The notes under the pieces are model-generated. The model saw only the letters and a list, made by a program, of their open reading frames with translations. It did not search any database and had not been told where the DNA came from. A DNA stretch of 64,000 bases from Haliscomenobacter hydrossis DSM 1100 (GTDB lineage Bacteria > Bacteroidota > Bacteroidia > Chitinophagales > Saprospiraceae). Numbering within the stretch: the first letter of the stretch is position 1; the number at the start of each line of letters is the position of its first letter. Location of the stretch: positions 6,511,001 to 6,575,000 of the forward strand of contig NC_015510.1 of assembly GCF_000212735.1 (NCBI RefSeq), given 5' to 3'. The position numbers and the translations under genes were made by a program. Of this stretch, positions 48,425 through 59,239 are shown in pieces.

Positions 48425-51091
48425 ATGAAAAGAATATTACTCCTTTCAGCACTCCTGATCTATGCTTATCTAGGGTTCGCTGCCCTCAGCCCTGGTGATA
48501 TTGCTTTCGTGCAGTACAATGCCGACGGCACCGACAACTTTGCATTCGTCGCACTGGTTAATATTCCTGCGGGAGAAGAAATCAAGTTCACGGATAATGG
48601 CTGGTTCTCTACCAATTCTTTCAGAACGGGGGAAGGAACAATGACTTGGACTGCACCAGTCGGAGGAGTCAGTGCGGGTACGGTTGTCACGATTACTGCT
48701 ACTCCGTCCGCTTCAGTAGGAACCATCACGGCATTTTCCCTCGCGATAAGCGCAGATGGCGACCAACTACTTGCCTATCAAGGCCTAGATAGCGCTCCGG
48801 TTTTTATCACGGCAATGAACAATGAAGGAGCAGCAGTATGGCAGGCTACCGCAACAAATAGCAATGACTCGGGACTTCCGAATGGACTTACCAATGGTAC
48901 TAACGCAGTAGCAATAACTGAAATCGACAACGCAGTTTATACAGGCACAACGACTGGTACCAAAGCGGCTCTACTTGCCGCCTTGATGAATAAAGACAAC
49001 TGGACGGGAAGCAATACCGTCAACCAAACTTTTTCAGGTACTTTTTCCATTACTGCAGCCGCTCCAAACCTCTCCATCAACGACGTCTCCTTCCTCGAAG
49101 GAAACTCCGGCACTACCGACTTCACCTTCACCGTATCCCTTTCCTCGCCGGCAGGTCCTGGTGGCGTTACTTTTGACATCGCTACCGCAAACAATACGGC
49201 TACTTTGGCAGACAATGACTATGTATCCAACGGCCTTACTGGTCAAGTCATTCCTGCAGGTAGCAGCTCATACATGTTTACAGTATTGGTAAATGGCGAT
49301 GTAAGCGTTGAACCCAACGAGACCTTCTTTGTCAACATCACTAATGTTGTAGGGGCGACGGTCACGGATGGACAGGGGCAGGGTACCATTCAAAATGATG
49401 ATTTTATCACCCCTACCTTTACCCAACTTGGTCCCTATTGTGTAGGGGATACTCCTGATGCCCTGCCAGGAACTTCAGAAAACAGCATCACTGGAACCTG
49501 GGATCCGGCTACCATCAGCACGGCTTCCAGTGGCACCACTACCTATACATTTACACCTGATGGTGGCCAAGGTGCCAGCACTACAACGATGGACATCACA
49601 GTCAATCCACTGCCTACCCTTACCCTATCAGCTTCAAGTGTAAGCTCGGCCAATTGCGGGGACATGGTAAGTGTGGAAATTGGTGTAAACAATACTTTTG
49701 AAGACATCGGTAGTTTACAATTCAGTGTAAACTGGAATCCGGCCCAATTGGAATACGTGAGCAACAGTGCGCTGCAAATAGGCGGTGGGAGCCCAGTTTT
49801 GGGTGATGTAGACGTAGCCAGTGGAGACTTTATTTACAGTTGGATCGACCCTGCTGGATTTGATGGAGAAGACCTGGCCAATACTACCGTCATTCTGACT
49901 CTCAACTTTAAGGTGATAGCTACAAGTGGTACCGCCAGTGTGAATGTTTCGAGTACTCCAACCCCGATGGAAGTTGCCAACAGCTCCTTTTGTATTGCTA
50001 CGCCCAGTACGGATAATTTTGTAATGGTTTCTCTGGAGAATACAACCACTTTGGTTGGAGATGATGAAGTCTGTATTGATTCCGACATTACTTTAACCGG
50101 TTCAGGAACCCCTGCGGCGGTAAACCCCTATATATCTTCTAATCCTGCGGTCGCCACAGTTGATGATTCTGGTCTAGTCTCAGGGCTTACAGTGGGTTCA
50201 ACCACGATTACCTACACCAACAACAATGGCTGTACCGCTACTAAGGAGGTAACGATAAATACTTGTGACTGCGAAGCGCCACCCTTTGTGAATTTTACAC
50301 CGCTCAATACCACTGGTTGTGTGGGCGGTACAGTAACCATTGGTTATACTGTACTGAATGGTCCGGCCACTATTAACACTACCGGATTTTTGGGTACTTT
50401 TTCTGCCAATGTTATCTTAACCGATGGCACAGGTACCTTTACTTATACACCTGATGCAGCAGAAGTGGGCACTACTTTGACCATTTTTGCCAACATTCCT
50501 GATCCTGATGGCCCCTGCACTGGCGATACGGCTTCGGCCTCCATTACGGTTAACCCGGTGCTTGAGCCGACATTCGCTGCATTTGGTCCCTATTGTCAGG
50601 GGGAAATACCTTTGGCATTGCCCACTACTTCCAACAATGGCATTTCAGGCTTTTGGAGCCCATCCACGATCAGCACGGCTTCACCAGGCACTACATCTTA
50701 TTACTTTTTTCTCAACGAAGAGGAGGAATGCGCCGATTCGGCCAGCATCAAAGTAGTGGTGAGTACGCCCGTAACGGTGGAAGCTGGTACACCACAAACC
50801 ATCTGCAGCAACCAGACTTTGGATCTAAGCGACATTGGGGCCAGCATCAGCGGTGGAACCAGTGAGGGTACCTGGAGCAGCAGTGGTACGGGGTCGTTCA
50901 CGGGAGGAACTGCTTTTGGCAGCGCTACGGCGTATATACCCAGCGAGGCAGACAAAACGGCGGGGACAGTTACGCTGACTTTGACAAGCATTGATCCCGA
51001 TGGACCTTGCCCCGCAAAAGTGGATACAGTGGTCATCACCATTAAAAACCTCAATTGTGGCACTTTCCCCTGGAATGGCGGAAACAACTAA
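48425..51091 (+). CDS. Secreted cohesin- and Calx-beta-domain protein
   Basis: An 888-residue exported protein. In order: signal peptide; lamin-tail-like domain (about 20-215, GDIAFVQYNADGTDNFAFVA) closely related to the N-terminus of the next gene; Calx-beta domain (about 217-325, SVEPNETFFVNITNV); a GPYC module (about 331-394); a cohesin domain (about 397-539) with NCGDMVSVEIGVNNTFED and SLQFSVNWNPAQLEYVS; a Big_2-like domain; a second GPYC module (about 711-776), near-duplicate of the first. It ends CGTFPWNGGNN without a T9SS sorting domain. Cohesins bind dockerins, and dockerin-like modules occur in the nuclease upstream and the giant downstream. It is 54 bases from the next gene. Confidence 0.85.
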   Translation: MKRILLLSALLIYAYLGFAALSPGDIAFVQYNADGTDNFAFVALVNIPAGEEIKFTDNGWFSTNSFRTGEGTMTWTAPVGGVSAGTVVTITATPSASVGTITAFSLAISADGDQLLAYQGLDSAPVFITAMNNEGAAVWQATATNSNDSGLPNGLTNGTNAVAITEIDNAVYTGTTTGTKAALLAALMNKDNWTGSNTVNQTFSGTFSITAAAPNLSINDVSFLEGNSGTTDFTFTVSLSSPAGPGGVTFDIATANNTATLADNDYVSNGLTGQVIPAGSSSYMFTVLVNGDVSVEPNETFFVNITNVVGATVTDGQGQGTIQNDDFITPTFTQLGPYCVGDTPDALPGTSENSITGTWDPATISTASSGTTTYTFTPDGGQGASTTTMDITVNPLPTLTLSASSVSSANCGDMVSVEIGVNNTFEDIGSLQFSVNWNPAQLEYVSNSALQIGGGSPVLGDVDVASGDFIYSWIDPAGFDGEDLANTTVILTLNFKVIATSGTASVNVSSTPTPMEVANSSFCIATPSTDNFVMVSLENTTTLVGDDEVCIDSDITLTGSGTPAAVNPYISSNPAVATVDDSGLVSGLTVGSTTITYTNNNGCTATKEVTINTCDCEAPPFVNFTPLNTTGCVGGTVTIGYTVLNGPATINTTGFLGTFSANVILTDGTGTFTYTPDAAEVGTTLTIFANIPDPDGPCTGDTASASITVNPVLEPTFAAFGPYCQGEIPLALPTTSNNGISGFWSPSTISTASPGTTSYYFFLNEEEECADSASIKVVVSTPVTVEAGTPQTICSNQTLDLSDIGASISGGTSEGTWSSSGTGSFTGGTAFGSATAYIPSEADKTAGTVTLTLTSIDPDGPCPAKVDTVVITIKNLNCGTFPWNGGNN

Positions 51092-51145
51092 TCACTTGAC
51101 GAGAAGCAATCTATAATCTCTGTTTATCCTTTACGACCTAAGCAT

Positions 51146-54100
51146 ATGAAAAAGTTTTTTACCATCATATTTACGCTTTTCTTCAGCTATTCTTGTTGGG
51201 CAGGTGATGTTGTTTTTACCTTGGTCAACTCAGATGGCACGAATGTTTTTGCCTTTGTTGCCACCACCAATATTTCGGCTGGTACGGTAATCTATTTCAC
51301 CGAAAATGAGTGGACTGGCGGGAATGCTGGTACCGCATTCAATACCGGTGAAGGAATCATTGCCTATACGGTTCCCGCCGGAGGCCTCAGTGAAGGTACA
51401 GTCGTATCCATCGACGCGGATGGCGCTACCTCCAGTAATGGGGGCACTGTAGTTGAAAGTGGATCTTTTGATATTGCCAATGGAGTAGATCCAGTTTACG
51501 CGTATTATGGAACCAACGCCACTACCGTTACTGAAATCCTTTCGGTGTTTCGCGATGCAGCTTTTTTAGCTGGTGAAGATCCAACGGGTAATTCCCTGGC
51601 GCCAAATTTGGTGATTATTGCCCTCCCCAGCGACCAAGATAACGCCCAGTACACTGGCACACGCAGCTTTATCACTTTGGCAGCTGCGATAACGGCACTC
51701 ACTACCGCCAGCAATTGGACGCAAACAGATGGAGGGGGTGATCAAGCTATATCCCCCAACACGACCAGTTTTACCTTCGCGCCGGTTTGTAATATCTCCA
51801 ACCTCTCTTTTGGAAATGTGGGCAATTGCAGTGATAACGGCACTGGTACAGATCTTTCTGATGATTATTTTACGGCTGATATTACGGTCACTTACTCCGA
51901 ACCAGTTGGTTCAGGCACGCTTGATTTGACTGGAGATGTGCTTGTAGGTGGTGGAGATTTGAGCGTTGTGGTAGGTTCACTCAATTCGGCCACCAGCCAT
52001 ACCTTTACCGGCGTGCGGCTGAAGGCGGATGGTACAGCTAGTGCCGTTACCGCTACTTTTTCGGCAAATGTAAGTTGCACAGCTTCAGTTTCAAATGGTC
52101 CCTCTGTCGCCCCTTGTAGTGTTCCCGCTCTTTCCGCCATTGCTACTTGTGCCGGAATAAGTGCAGCGAATGAAAACACCTATAACATTGTAATCAATGG
52201 CTTGAACCCTGACGAGACGTACACCATCAACATCGACGGCACGCCAAATAACGGCGTCACAGGAGTGAGCTCATTCACTTCACCTACTCCGCTGACCTAT
52301 GGGGATGGCACTGAGGGTGTAGTGGTAATCATTACGCCAAATGCAGGCAGCCCAATTAACTTTTTGGTGCATGAAGTACTTTGTACTGATGCCGATGACG
52401 ACGGTGATCTGGACTTTAATACTGCTGGCTGCGACGTTGATCTGGATGCAGAAAACATAGGGTATATTGTTGCAACAGTTGCCCCTTATGTTGGAGAAAA
52501 TGTATACCTCTACATCTTGACCAACAGCAGCAATCAGGCTATTGCCGCCAACAACTCGGGCCTCTTTACCAACCTTCCTGAAGGGCAGGATTATCATGTA
52601 GTTGCCCTGAATTTTGTGGATGAAGCCGAAGCGGATGCCTACTTGTCTGATTTAATCCTGGACCCAGAAGATGGTACGATTATAGACGGTGCCACCGCGC
52701 CCGGAGACTGTGGGCAGAACTGTGGCATTGCCACTTATGACATCAACTGTTTTGTGTGTCCAAGCTTTAGCAATGTTTCTGCGGATCAAACAATCTGTGA
52801 CGTAGCTGATCTGGAAGACATTACGGTACAAATCGATCAAAATGCGATTGACGTAAAGTTTGTCTATTTCGCAACCGCGCAGGCGGGTACCGCGATGTAT
52901 GCGGGCGGAACACCAATCGGAAATACACAAACCCCGGCTGGTGGGGATGCTCCTTACACGGCTACTGCCGCAATTGCTGATTTACCTTCTGCCCCGGGTA
53001 CTTATTACGTGTATGCCATTTTGGATACGACGGATCCCGACTTGACGAGCATTGATTGTCGACCCTCAGCAGAAATCGTATTGACGATCCCGGCTCTACC
53101 AAGTGCGGAGTTTTCCTATTCAAGTACCGCATTCTGTACTGCCGATACCGTAATAACCTTGTCACATACCATGGGGGGTATTGACGGAATCTATACGGCA
53201 ACGCCTGCGGGTTTGGTGATTGACAAATATACCGGACTCATTGATATTCCCGCCAGTGCTCCTGGGAACTATACTGTCACCAATACCATTCCTGCCAATG
53301 GCACCATCGGAGACCTGGTGATTACTGGGGTTATCGATGGCCCACTTACCGGAGGTATTCCCAAAGCAATAGAATTGTATGTCATCAATGATATCCCCAA
53401 CCTGGGCATCTATTCCGTTAAAAGTGCTTTTAATGGATCAGCTTCGTTTACCGCTACTTATACTTTATCCGGGTCTGCTACTGCGGGTCAATATCTTTAT
53501 CTCGCTACGGAGTCGGCCATGTTCAATACTTTCTTTGGGTTCAATCCAACCTTTGTCAACGGGAGCGTACCCAACATCAATGGCGATGATGTAATTGGTT
53601 TGTTCAGAAACGCAGACCTAATCGACCAGTTCGGTGAATTAGGGGTAGATGGATCTGGACAGCCTTGGGATTACCTGGACGGCTGGGCTTACCGCTCTTC
53701 TAACGGATATGGGCCCGATGGGCGTTTTCTTTTGGACAATTGGTCTTTTAGTGGAATCAATGCATTAGATGGCGAGGCCACCAATGCTACTGCCGATAAC
53801 CCCTTTCCAATTGCAACTTACAAAGGTGGATTGGGTTGTGCAGACGTGACCGCCAGTGTAGAAGTATCCATTTTTGAATGTGTAGCTTCCATTGAGGATC
53901 CCTGCGTATGTGAAAACAATGCCCCGATCATTCAAAATGGTACGTACAGCAATGAAGGTACTTTTAAAGATGTCGTTCGAATTACCGGACCTGCTGGCTT
54001 AACTTGGAAAGTCTCGGCGGTAACGGGATTGTATACAGATGTAGATGCCACCAACGCAGTTGAGGTTGATGATCTGTTTATTGAGGTCAGCCCTGGAGTA

Positions 54101-57100
54101 TATGAACTGGAAGGCTATCACGTAGATAGCATTGGGTATTCCGTCACCGTAGCCAATGGCCGGGGAACGGAATTGTCTTCCAGCAACAAATGTTACTATC
54201 CCGATCCGGTATTTACGGGTTTGCCGGGATTGGTTGCACCCAATGCCGCACCTTTTATGGTTACAGGTACGGTGGCCAATGGAGCCACGGGTACGGGAAC
54301 TTTTAGATTGGATGGCAACAATCAGCCCGGTGCAAGTGCTGCGCCGACCCAATTGACCATCAACCCGGCAACGCTGGCTTTGGGCGAACATACGCTGGAT
54401 TACAGCTTCGATGCAGATACGGCTTCCAATGATTTGAGTGACCCTGGTTGTGTAAAAACCGTTCGTCAAACCTTCCAGGTCGCCAATTGTGGTTGCCAGG
54501 ATGTAACGGTGACCCTGGATGCCAATTGTCAATTCCGCCTGGCGGCTAGCTTGATTTCGGATGCAGATTGTTCGAACGGAACGGTGCGGGTAATGGACAA
54601 TAACCCTCGGAATGGAGACATTATTGATTGTGCCGGCGTATGGACTTACGGATTGTTCGATTCCTATGGCAACATCATCTGCTGGGGCAAGGTAACTGCT
54701 GAAGACAAAACCGGACCCGCGTTTGTTTGTGCCAACTGGTTTAAAGATACCCTGGATTGTTACGATGTGGATTACGTCTTGAATAACCCCAGAACGATTG
54801 GCAATATTTATGCTAAGGGTACAACTTTTGCTGTTGCTTCTCCTAGAGGAGTACCAGGCAATGCTCAGACGTTTAACAATGCCGAAGGTCGATTTGGGGA
54901 TGACGGTGTTGGTCTATGTGATTTAGTCCCTTTTGCAGGCAACGATACCATCACTTCCGACAATATCCTGAACTTGGGTTACACCTATTTCAAGGACAAT
55001 TGTCGCGATTGTGGCTGCCGTACGACCCTGAGATGGAGTGATAAAGTGGTGTTTTATTCGTGTGAAGAAACCAGGCTAAATGGTGGAATCTACGCAAAAA
55101 TCTTCCGCGAATGGGTCGCCACAGATTGCAACGGCATGCGCAGTGATACGGTGCAAGTGATTCCATTTGCCCGCCCCGAGCTGGATGAATTTGTATTCAA
55201 TGGCACGGGTGAAGGCAAATACGATCAGGTTGTCACTTATTCATCTTGTACGCCAAATAAGGAGCTGATTCAAAAAGCGGATGTAACCCCGTTCATTTGC
55301 AGTTATTTCAATACCAGAAGAAACCCTCGTTGTTTGTACCTGGATGAAATTGAATGCAACTACTCTGTATCGATCAAGGACACTGAGTTCCCCGTATGTG
55401 GGGGTAAAGGGTTAAAGATTGACCGCGAAATGTATGTATTTGACTGGTGTACTGGTAAAATTGTAGATACCTTCCATATCCTGATCAAAATTGGGGATTT
55501 CGAAGCACCGGGTGTAACTTATGCCCACCATGCCCCCTACGTGATCTCAACGGGTCCAATGGATTGCACTGCGGCCTTCCCCGTTACTATTGCGGGTATC
55601 AAGAGCGCTTTTGGTGTTTCCATTGTAGACAGTTGCCAGGTAGCCAATCTTAGTGTGAGTGTATACACCAAAGATCGTTATGTGAAAGGGCTCCTGGTCA
55701 ATGAAGGACCCGAATCTCCATATTGCGCCGAACCCGTTGAAGGGGACACCTGCTGTATTGCCTGGGAAAAAGTGGAATACGCCATCATGAATGGTCAGAT
55801 GATTGGGGTGCCAGTAGGCAAACACTTCATGAAAATCGAGGCTTTCGACGGTTGCTACAATTCCTCTACCTTATGTTTTCCATTCGAAGTGAAGGACAAA
55901 ATTGCACCGGTGATGAAGTGTGATGATGACCTGCACATCAGCTTGAGCAACGCCAATGGCTATGTTGATGGCTACGCTCAGGTAACGGCTGCGGACATCG
56001 ATGAAGGCTCTTGGGACAACTGTAAGTTGGCCTGGATTGCGGTTCGTCGCAATGTTTCTACTTCTTGCACGGCTAGCTTCATCCAAAAAGGATACGATTC
56101 AAACGGCAACGGCAAAATTGATGCGGCCCCATTTGATGATCCTAAAGATGCACCTGCGAACTGGAAATGGATCGTAGACGGCAAAGAAGTGGTGGATGGT
56201 ATCGACAACAACGGCGATGGTGATATTTTTGACCGTGGAGAATTTTTTGCCACCAAAGGAGGCAAAATCATGACTCCGCTGCAAGATGCGGTTGATTTCT
56301 TCTGCTGCGATTTGGCTGAGCGCGTCACCATCGAATTGTGGGGCGCTGACACTGCGGATAATCCAGCAACTACTTCGGTGGATGAAAGCAACTGGAACTA
56401 CTGCTGGAATGATGTACTGATCGAAGATAAAGTGGCTCCAACTTGTGTGGCTCCCTGGGACATCACGGTTGATTGTGACGCCAAATGCCTGGCTCAAATT
56501 GATGATGCGCGGGCTTCCACGCTGTGTTTTGGTGATGTGACCATCACTTCGGGTAGTGATTGTGCTAACCTGGATACTGTTTACACCGTGACCAAAAACC
56601 TGAAGTGTGGTTATGGCAAAATCGTACGTACCTGGACCTTGACCAAAGAAACGGCCAAAGGCCCCATCAGCATAACCTGTAGCCAAACCATCTGGGTTCG
56701 TCCAATTCACCAATACGACATTTGTTTCCCCAAAGACGTGTCATCGGATTGCAAAACGCCAATCATTGATACCGTTCTGACCGACGAATTGTCTTGCGAC
56801 ATCCTAGCGGTGAACATCACTGACAAGCGTTACGATGCTTCTGACGATGAGTGCTACAAAATCTTCCGTACTTACACCGTGATCAACTGGTGTGCTTACG
56901 ATGACCGTTGTGGTGACCCCATGGCAGAGGGCAATGTATTTGTCGTGGAACGCAGCCTGTGGGAAAACTACGGCAAAGCACCAATTTACCTGTTGGTTCG
57001 TGACCGCGATCGTGACCTGGATGAAGAATTCTGGTTGTCGAAAGATTTGGAACCCAACAACGGGGATGACATCTATGTAGAGGGTGACAAGAACTGGGGC

Positions 57101-59149
57101 GGCTACGCTTCTTTGGGTAGCAGGGTAACTACTGCTGACGACAAGATGCCATCCTGTGAAGAATACAATAATCCTAACGACCACTTCCAGGATTGGGAGT
57201 ACTACCACTCTTTCATGTATACCCAGATCATCAAGGTATACGACGAAGTGGCACCGGTGGTAACGGGTATTCGGGACACGTTCTGCACCAGCCCAACGGC
57301 CTGTACTGCCAACATCACCAAGGTGGTGACGATCAAGGACAATTGCACCGATAAAGTGACTTTGGAAACTCAGTTCTTGATGATTGCTCCTGGTCAAACC
57401 ACCAATGCCGGTTCGATGATCCTGTACAGCACGCCACGCTGGAGCGTCAAGGATTTGGGCAATGGCCAGTTTGAAATCACGGTCACCAACTTGACGGAAG
57501 GTACCCACGATTTGATCGTGGTAGGCCGCGATGAGTGTGGCAACTTGAGTGTAGCTACGCGCATCCCCTTCACGGTCAAAGACTGTAAGGCTCCGGCTCC
57601 GATTTGTATCAACGGCTTGAGCACTGAACTGATGCCCAACGGCAGCGGCAAAGGGATGATGACGGTGTGGGCCAACGACTTTGTGGCTTCGGAAATCTAC
57701 GATTGTAATGGCCAGGGTCCCGAGACGAAGGATGGACTGAAACTGGTGAAAAAATACTCAATCAACCGCGTTGGTCAACCCGTTGACCAAAACAAAACCA
57801 GCTTGGAGCTGGATTGCGCAGACTTAGATGCAGCGGTTTTGGTAGAGATTCACGCCTGGGACGAGGTGGGCAACCACGATTTCTGCATCACTTTCATTGA
57901 AGTTCAAGACAACCGCAAGGTATGTCCTACGGTTACTCCGGTGAACAAAATCAAGATTGCGGGTACCATTTCCACCGAAATGGCGGCAAGCTTGCAAGGT
58001 GTGACGGTCACTTTGAGTGGACACAACGCGATGAGCTCTACGACCAATGCAGCCGGAGATTATTCCTTTGTGAACCTGACGCAGGGTGGTGACTTTACGG
58101 TAACACCCCAATTGGACAAGAACCACCTCAATGGAGTTTCAACCTTCGATTTGGTGTTGATCCAAAAGCACATCCTCGGGGTGCAAGCCTTGAACAGTCC
58201 CTACAAATTGATTGCGGCAGATGCGAACAATTCCAAGTCAATTTCGACCCTGGACATGATCCAGATCAGAAAACTGATTTTGAACATCGATCAGCATTTT
58301 GCCAACAATACCTCCTGGCGTTTTGTGGATGCAACGTACCGCTTCCCGAACCCAGCGAACCCCTGGTCGGGCAACATCCCCGAAGTGGTGAGTATGAATG
58401 ACCTGGCCACGAACATCACCGCCAATTTTGTCGCCATCAAAGTGGGGGATGTGAATGCGAGTGCGGTGGTCAATGCCACGACGGCAGAAGTGCGCACGAG
58501 TGGTGCCTTCAAGCTCCAAACGACTGAACAGGCCTTGCAAGCAGGCAATGAATACCGCGTGGCCTTCACTGCGGAAGACCTGAAAAACATCCAGGGGTAT
58601 CAATTTGCGCTGAACCTGGATCAAAGCAAAGTCGAATTGGTCGACCTCGAATACGGGGTTGCCAAGGCGGAGAACTTTGGGGTATTCACCAACGAGGGTT
58701 TGATTACCACTTCGTGGAACAGCAAATACGAAGCAGGAACTTTGTTCACGCTGGTACTCCGAGCGAAAGCAGATGCGAAATTGAGTCAAAGCATCAACCT
58801 GAACCGCACGGTATCGCCCGAAGCGTACGACCAAAACAATGAAAACCTGGGCATCGCCTTACACTTTGAGGGCATCCCGGTCAGTGAGGTCTACGAGCTC
58901 CTTCAGAACACTCCGAACCCTTTCAGCGATGAAACGGTGATCAGGTTCAAGTTGCCCAAAGCGACAGCGGCAACGCTGAGTATCCGGGATGTGAAGGGTG
59001 CTTTGTTGTACCAAGTGGAAGGCAATTATGCCAAGGGGAACAACCAAGTGATCTTAAAAGAAGAACAACTCAGAACCAATGGCGTGTTGTACTATACCTT
59101 GGAAACCAAGGATTTTATTGCGACCAAAAAAATGGTGATTCTGAAGTAA
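51146..59149 (+). CDS. Giant secreted protein (2667 aa): lamin-tail, Cys-rich repeats, dockerin-like, cohesin-like, T9SS sorting domain
   Basis: After a signal peptide (MKKFFTIIFTLFFSYSCWA) there is a lamin-tail-like domain (20-215) matching the previous gene, a second one at about 720-900 (GDLVITGVIDGPL), then about 1300 residues of cysteine-rich, Asp-rich modules with recurring D-x-x-x-P and VxDCxxP-like phrases (EDKVAPTCVAPWDITVDCDA, DEVAPVVTGIRDTFCTSPT), resembling HYR/SprB-type extracellular repeats. Residues about 2267-2435 hold a dockerin-like module (GVSTFDLVLIQKHILG, ADANNSKSISTLDMIQIRK, FVAIKVGDVNAS), about 2454-2575 a cohesin-like beta domain (IQGYQFALNLDQSKVELVDL), and 2582-2667 a T9SS type A sorting domain (NTPNPFSDETVIRF). 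A surface scaffold or adhesin role is inferred. Confidence 0.88.
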   Translation: MKKFFTIIFTLFFSYSCWAGDVVFTLVNSDGTNVFAFVATTNISAGTVIYFTENEWTGGNAGTAFNTGEGIIAYTVPAGGLSEGTVVSIDADGATSSNGGTVVESGSFDIANGVDPVYAYYGTNATTVTEILSVFRDAAFLAGEDPTGNSLAPNLVIIALPSDQDNAQYTGTRSFITLAAAITALTTASNWTQTDGGGDQAISPNTTSFTFAPVCNISNLSFGNVGNCSDNGTGTDLSDDYFTADITVTYSEPVGSGTLDLTGDVLVGGGDLSVVVGSLNSATSHTFTGVRLKADGTASAVTATFSANVSCTASVSNGPSVAPCSVPALSAIATCAGISAANENTYNIVINGLNPDETYTINIDGTPNNGVTGVSSFTSPTPLTYGDGTEGVVVIITPNAGSPINFLVHEVLCTDADDDGDLDFNTAGCDVDLDAENIGYIVATVAPYVGENVYLYILTNSSNQAIAANNSGLFTNLPEGQDYHVVALNFVDEAEADAYLSDLILDPEDGTIIDGATAPGDCGQNCGIATYDINCFVCPSFSNVSADQTICDVADLEDITVQIDQNAIDVKFVYFATAQAGTAMYAGGTPIGNTQTPAGGDAPYTATAAIADLPSAPGTYYVYAILDTTDPDLTSIDCRPSAEIVLTIPALPSAEFSYSSTAFCTADTVITLSHTMGGIDGIYTATPAGLVIDKYTGLIDIPASAPGNYTVTNTIPANGTIGDLVITGVIDGPLTGGIPKAIELYVINDIPNLGIYSVKSAFNGSASFTATYTLSGSATAGQYLYLATESAMFNTFFGFNPTFVNGSVPNINGDDVIGLFRNADLIDQFGELGVDGSGQPWDYLDGWAYRSSNGYGPDGRFLLDNWSFSGINALDGEATNATADNPFPIATYKGGLGCADVTASVEVSIFECVASIEDPCVCENNAPIIQNGTYSNEGTFKDVVRITGPAGLTWKVSAVTGLYTDVDATNAVEVDDLFIEVSPGVYELEGYHVDSIGYSVTVANGRGTELSSSNKCYYPDPVFTGLPGLVAPNAAPFMVTGTVANGATGTGTFRLDGNNQPGASAAPTQLTINPATLALGEHTLDYSFDADTASNDLSDPGCVKTVRQTFQVANCGCQDVTVTLDANCQFRLAASLISDADCSNGTVRVMDNNPRNGDIIDCAGVWTYGLFDSYGNIICWGKVTAEDKTGPAFVCANWFKDTLDCYDVDYVLNNPRTIGNIYAKGTTFAVASPRGVPGNAQTFNNAEGRFGDDGVGLCDLVPFAGNDTITSDNILNLGYTYFKDNCRDCGCRTTLRWSDKVVFYSCEETRLNGGIYAKIFREWVATDCNGMRSDTVQVIPFARPELDEFVFNGTGEGKYDQVVTYSSCTPNKELIQKADVTPFICSYFNTRRNPRCLYLDEIECNYSVSIKDTEFPVCGGKGLKIDREMYVFDWCTGKIVDTFHILIKIGDFEAPGVTYAHHAPYVISTGPMDCTAAFPVTIAGIKSAFGVSIVDSCQVANLSVSVYTKDRYVKGLLVNEGPESPYCAEPVEGDTCCIAWEKVEYAIMNGQMIGVPVGKHFMKIEAFDGCYNSSTLCFPFEVKDKIAPVMKCDDDLHISLSNANGYVDGYAQVTAADIDEGSWDNCKLAWIAVRRNVSTSCTASFIQKGYDSNGNGKIDAAPFDDPKDAPANWKWIVDGKEVVDGIDNNGDGDIFDRGEFFATKGGKIMTPLQDAVDFFCCDLAERVTIELWGADTADNPATTSVDESNWNYCWNDVLIEDKVAPTCVAPWDITVDCDAKCLAQIDDARASTLCFGDVTITSGSDCANLDTVYTVTKNLKCGYGKIVRTWTLTKETAKGPISITCSQTIWVRPIHQYDICFPKDVSSDCKTPIIDTVLTDELSCDILAVNITDKRYDASDDECYKIFRTYTVINWCAYDDRCGDPMAEGNVFVVERSLWENYGKAPIYLLVRDRDRDLDEEFWLSKDLEPNNGDDIYVEGDKNWGGYASLGSRVTTADDKMPSCEEYNNPNDHFQDWEYYHSFMYTQIIKVYDEVAPVVTGIRDTFCTSPTACTANITKVVTIKDNCTDKVTLETQFLMIAPGQTTNAGSMILYSTPRWSVKDLGNGQFEITVTNLTEGTHDLIVVGRDECGNLSVATRIPFTVKDCKAPAPICINGLSTELMPNGSGKGMMTVWANDFVASEIYDCNGQGPETKDGLKLVKKYSINRVGQPVDQNKTSLELDCADLDAAVLVEIHAWDEVGNHDFCITFIEVQDNRKVCPTVTPVNKIKIAGTISTEMAASLQGVTVTLSGHNAMSSTTNAAGDYSFVNLTQGGDFTVTPQLDKNHLNGVSTFDLVLIQKHILGVQALNSPYKLIAADANNSKSISTLDMIQIRKLILNIDQHFANNTSWRFVDATYRFPNPANPWSGNIPEVVSMNDLATNITANFVAIKVGDVNASAVVNATTAEVRTSGAFKLQTTEQALQAGNEYRVAFTAEDLKNIQGYQFALNLDQSKVELVDLEYGVAKAENFGVFTNEGLITTSWNSKYEAGTLFTLVLRAKADAKLSQSINLNRTVSPEAYDQNNENLGIALHFEGIPVSEVYELLQNTPNPFSDETVIRFKLPKATAATLSIRDVKGALLYQVEGNYAKGNNQVILKEEQLRTNGVLYYTLETKDFIATKKMVILK

Positions 59150-59154
59150 ATACT

Positions 59155-59220
59155 GTTTTCTTGTGTAAAAAAAGCCGCTGCCCCTTCAAACGGACAGCGG
59201 CTTTTTTTACACAAGAAAAC
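59155..59220. terminator. Strong bidirectional terminator, 26-bp perfect stem
   Basis: Positions 59155-59180 and 59195-59220 are exact reverse complements with a 14-base loop. The stem contains GC-rich GCCGCTG and an A7/T7 tract on both sides, so it can terminate both the giant gene and the convergent peptidase T operon. Confidence 0.93.
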
Positions 59221-59239
59221 AAAAGGGGCTGTATTGAAT

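Noticed and set aside
51092-51145. Frameshift joining the cohesin protein to the giant protein
   Set aside because: Although the first lacks a sorting domain, the second has its own complete signal peptide and start, so two genes are the simpler reading.
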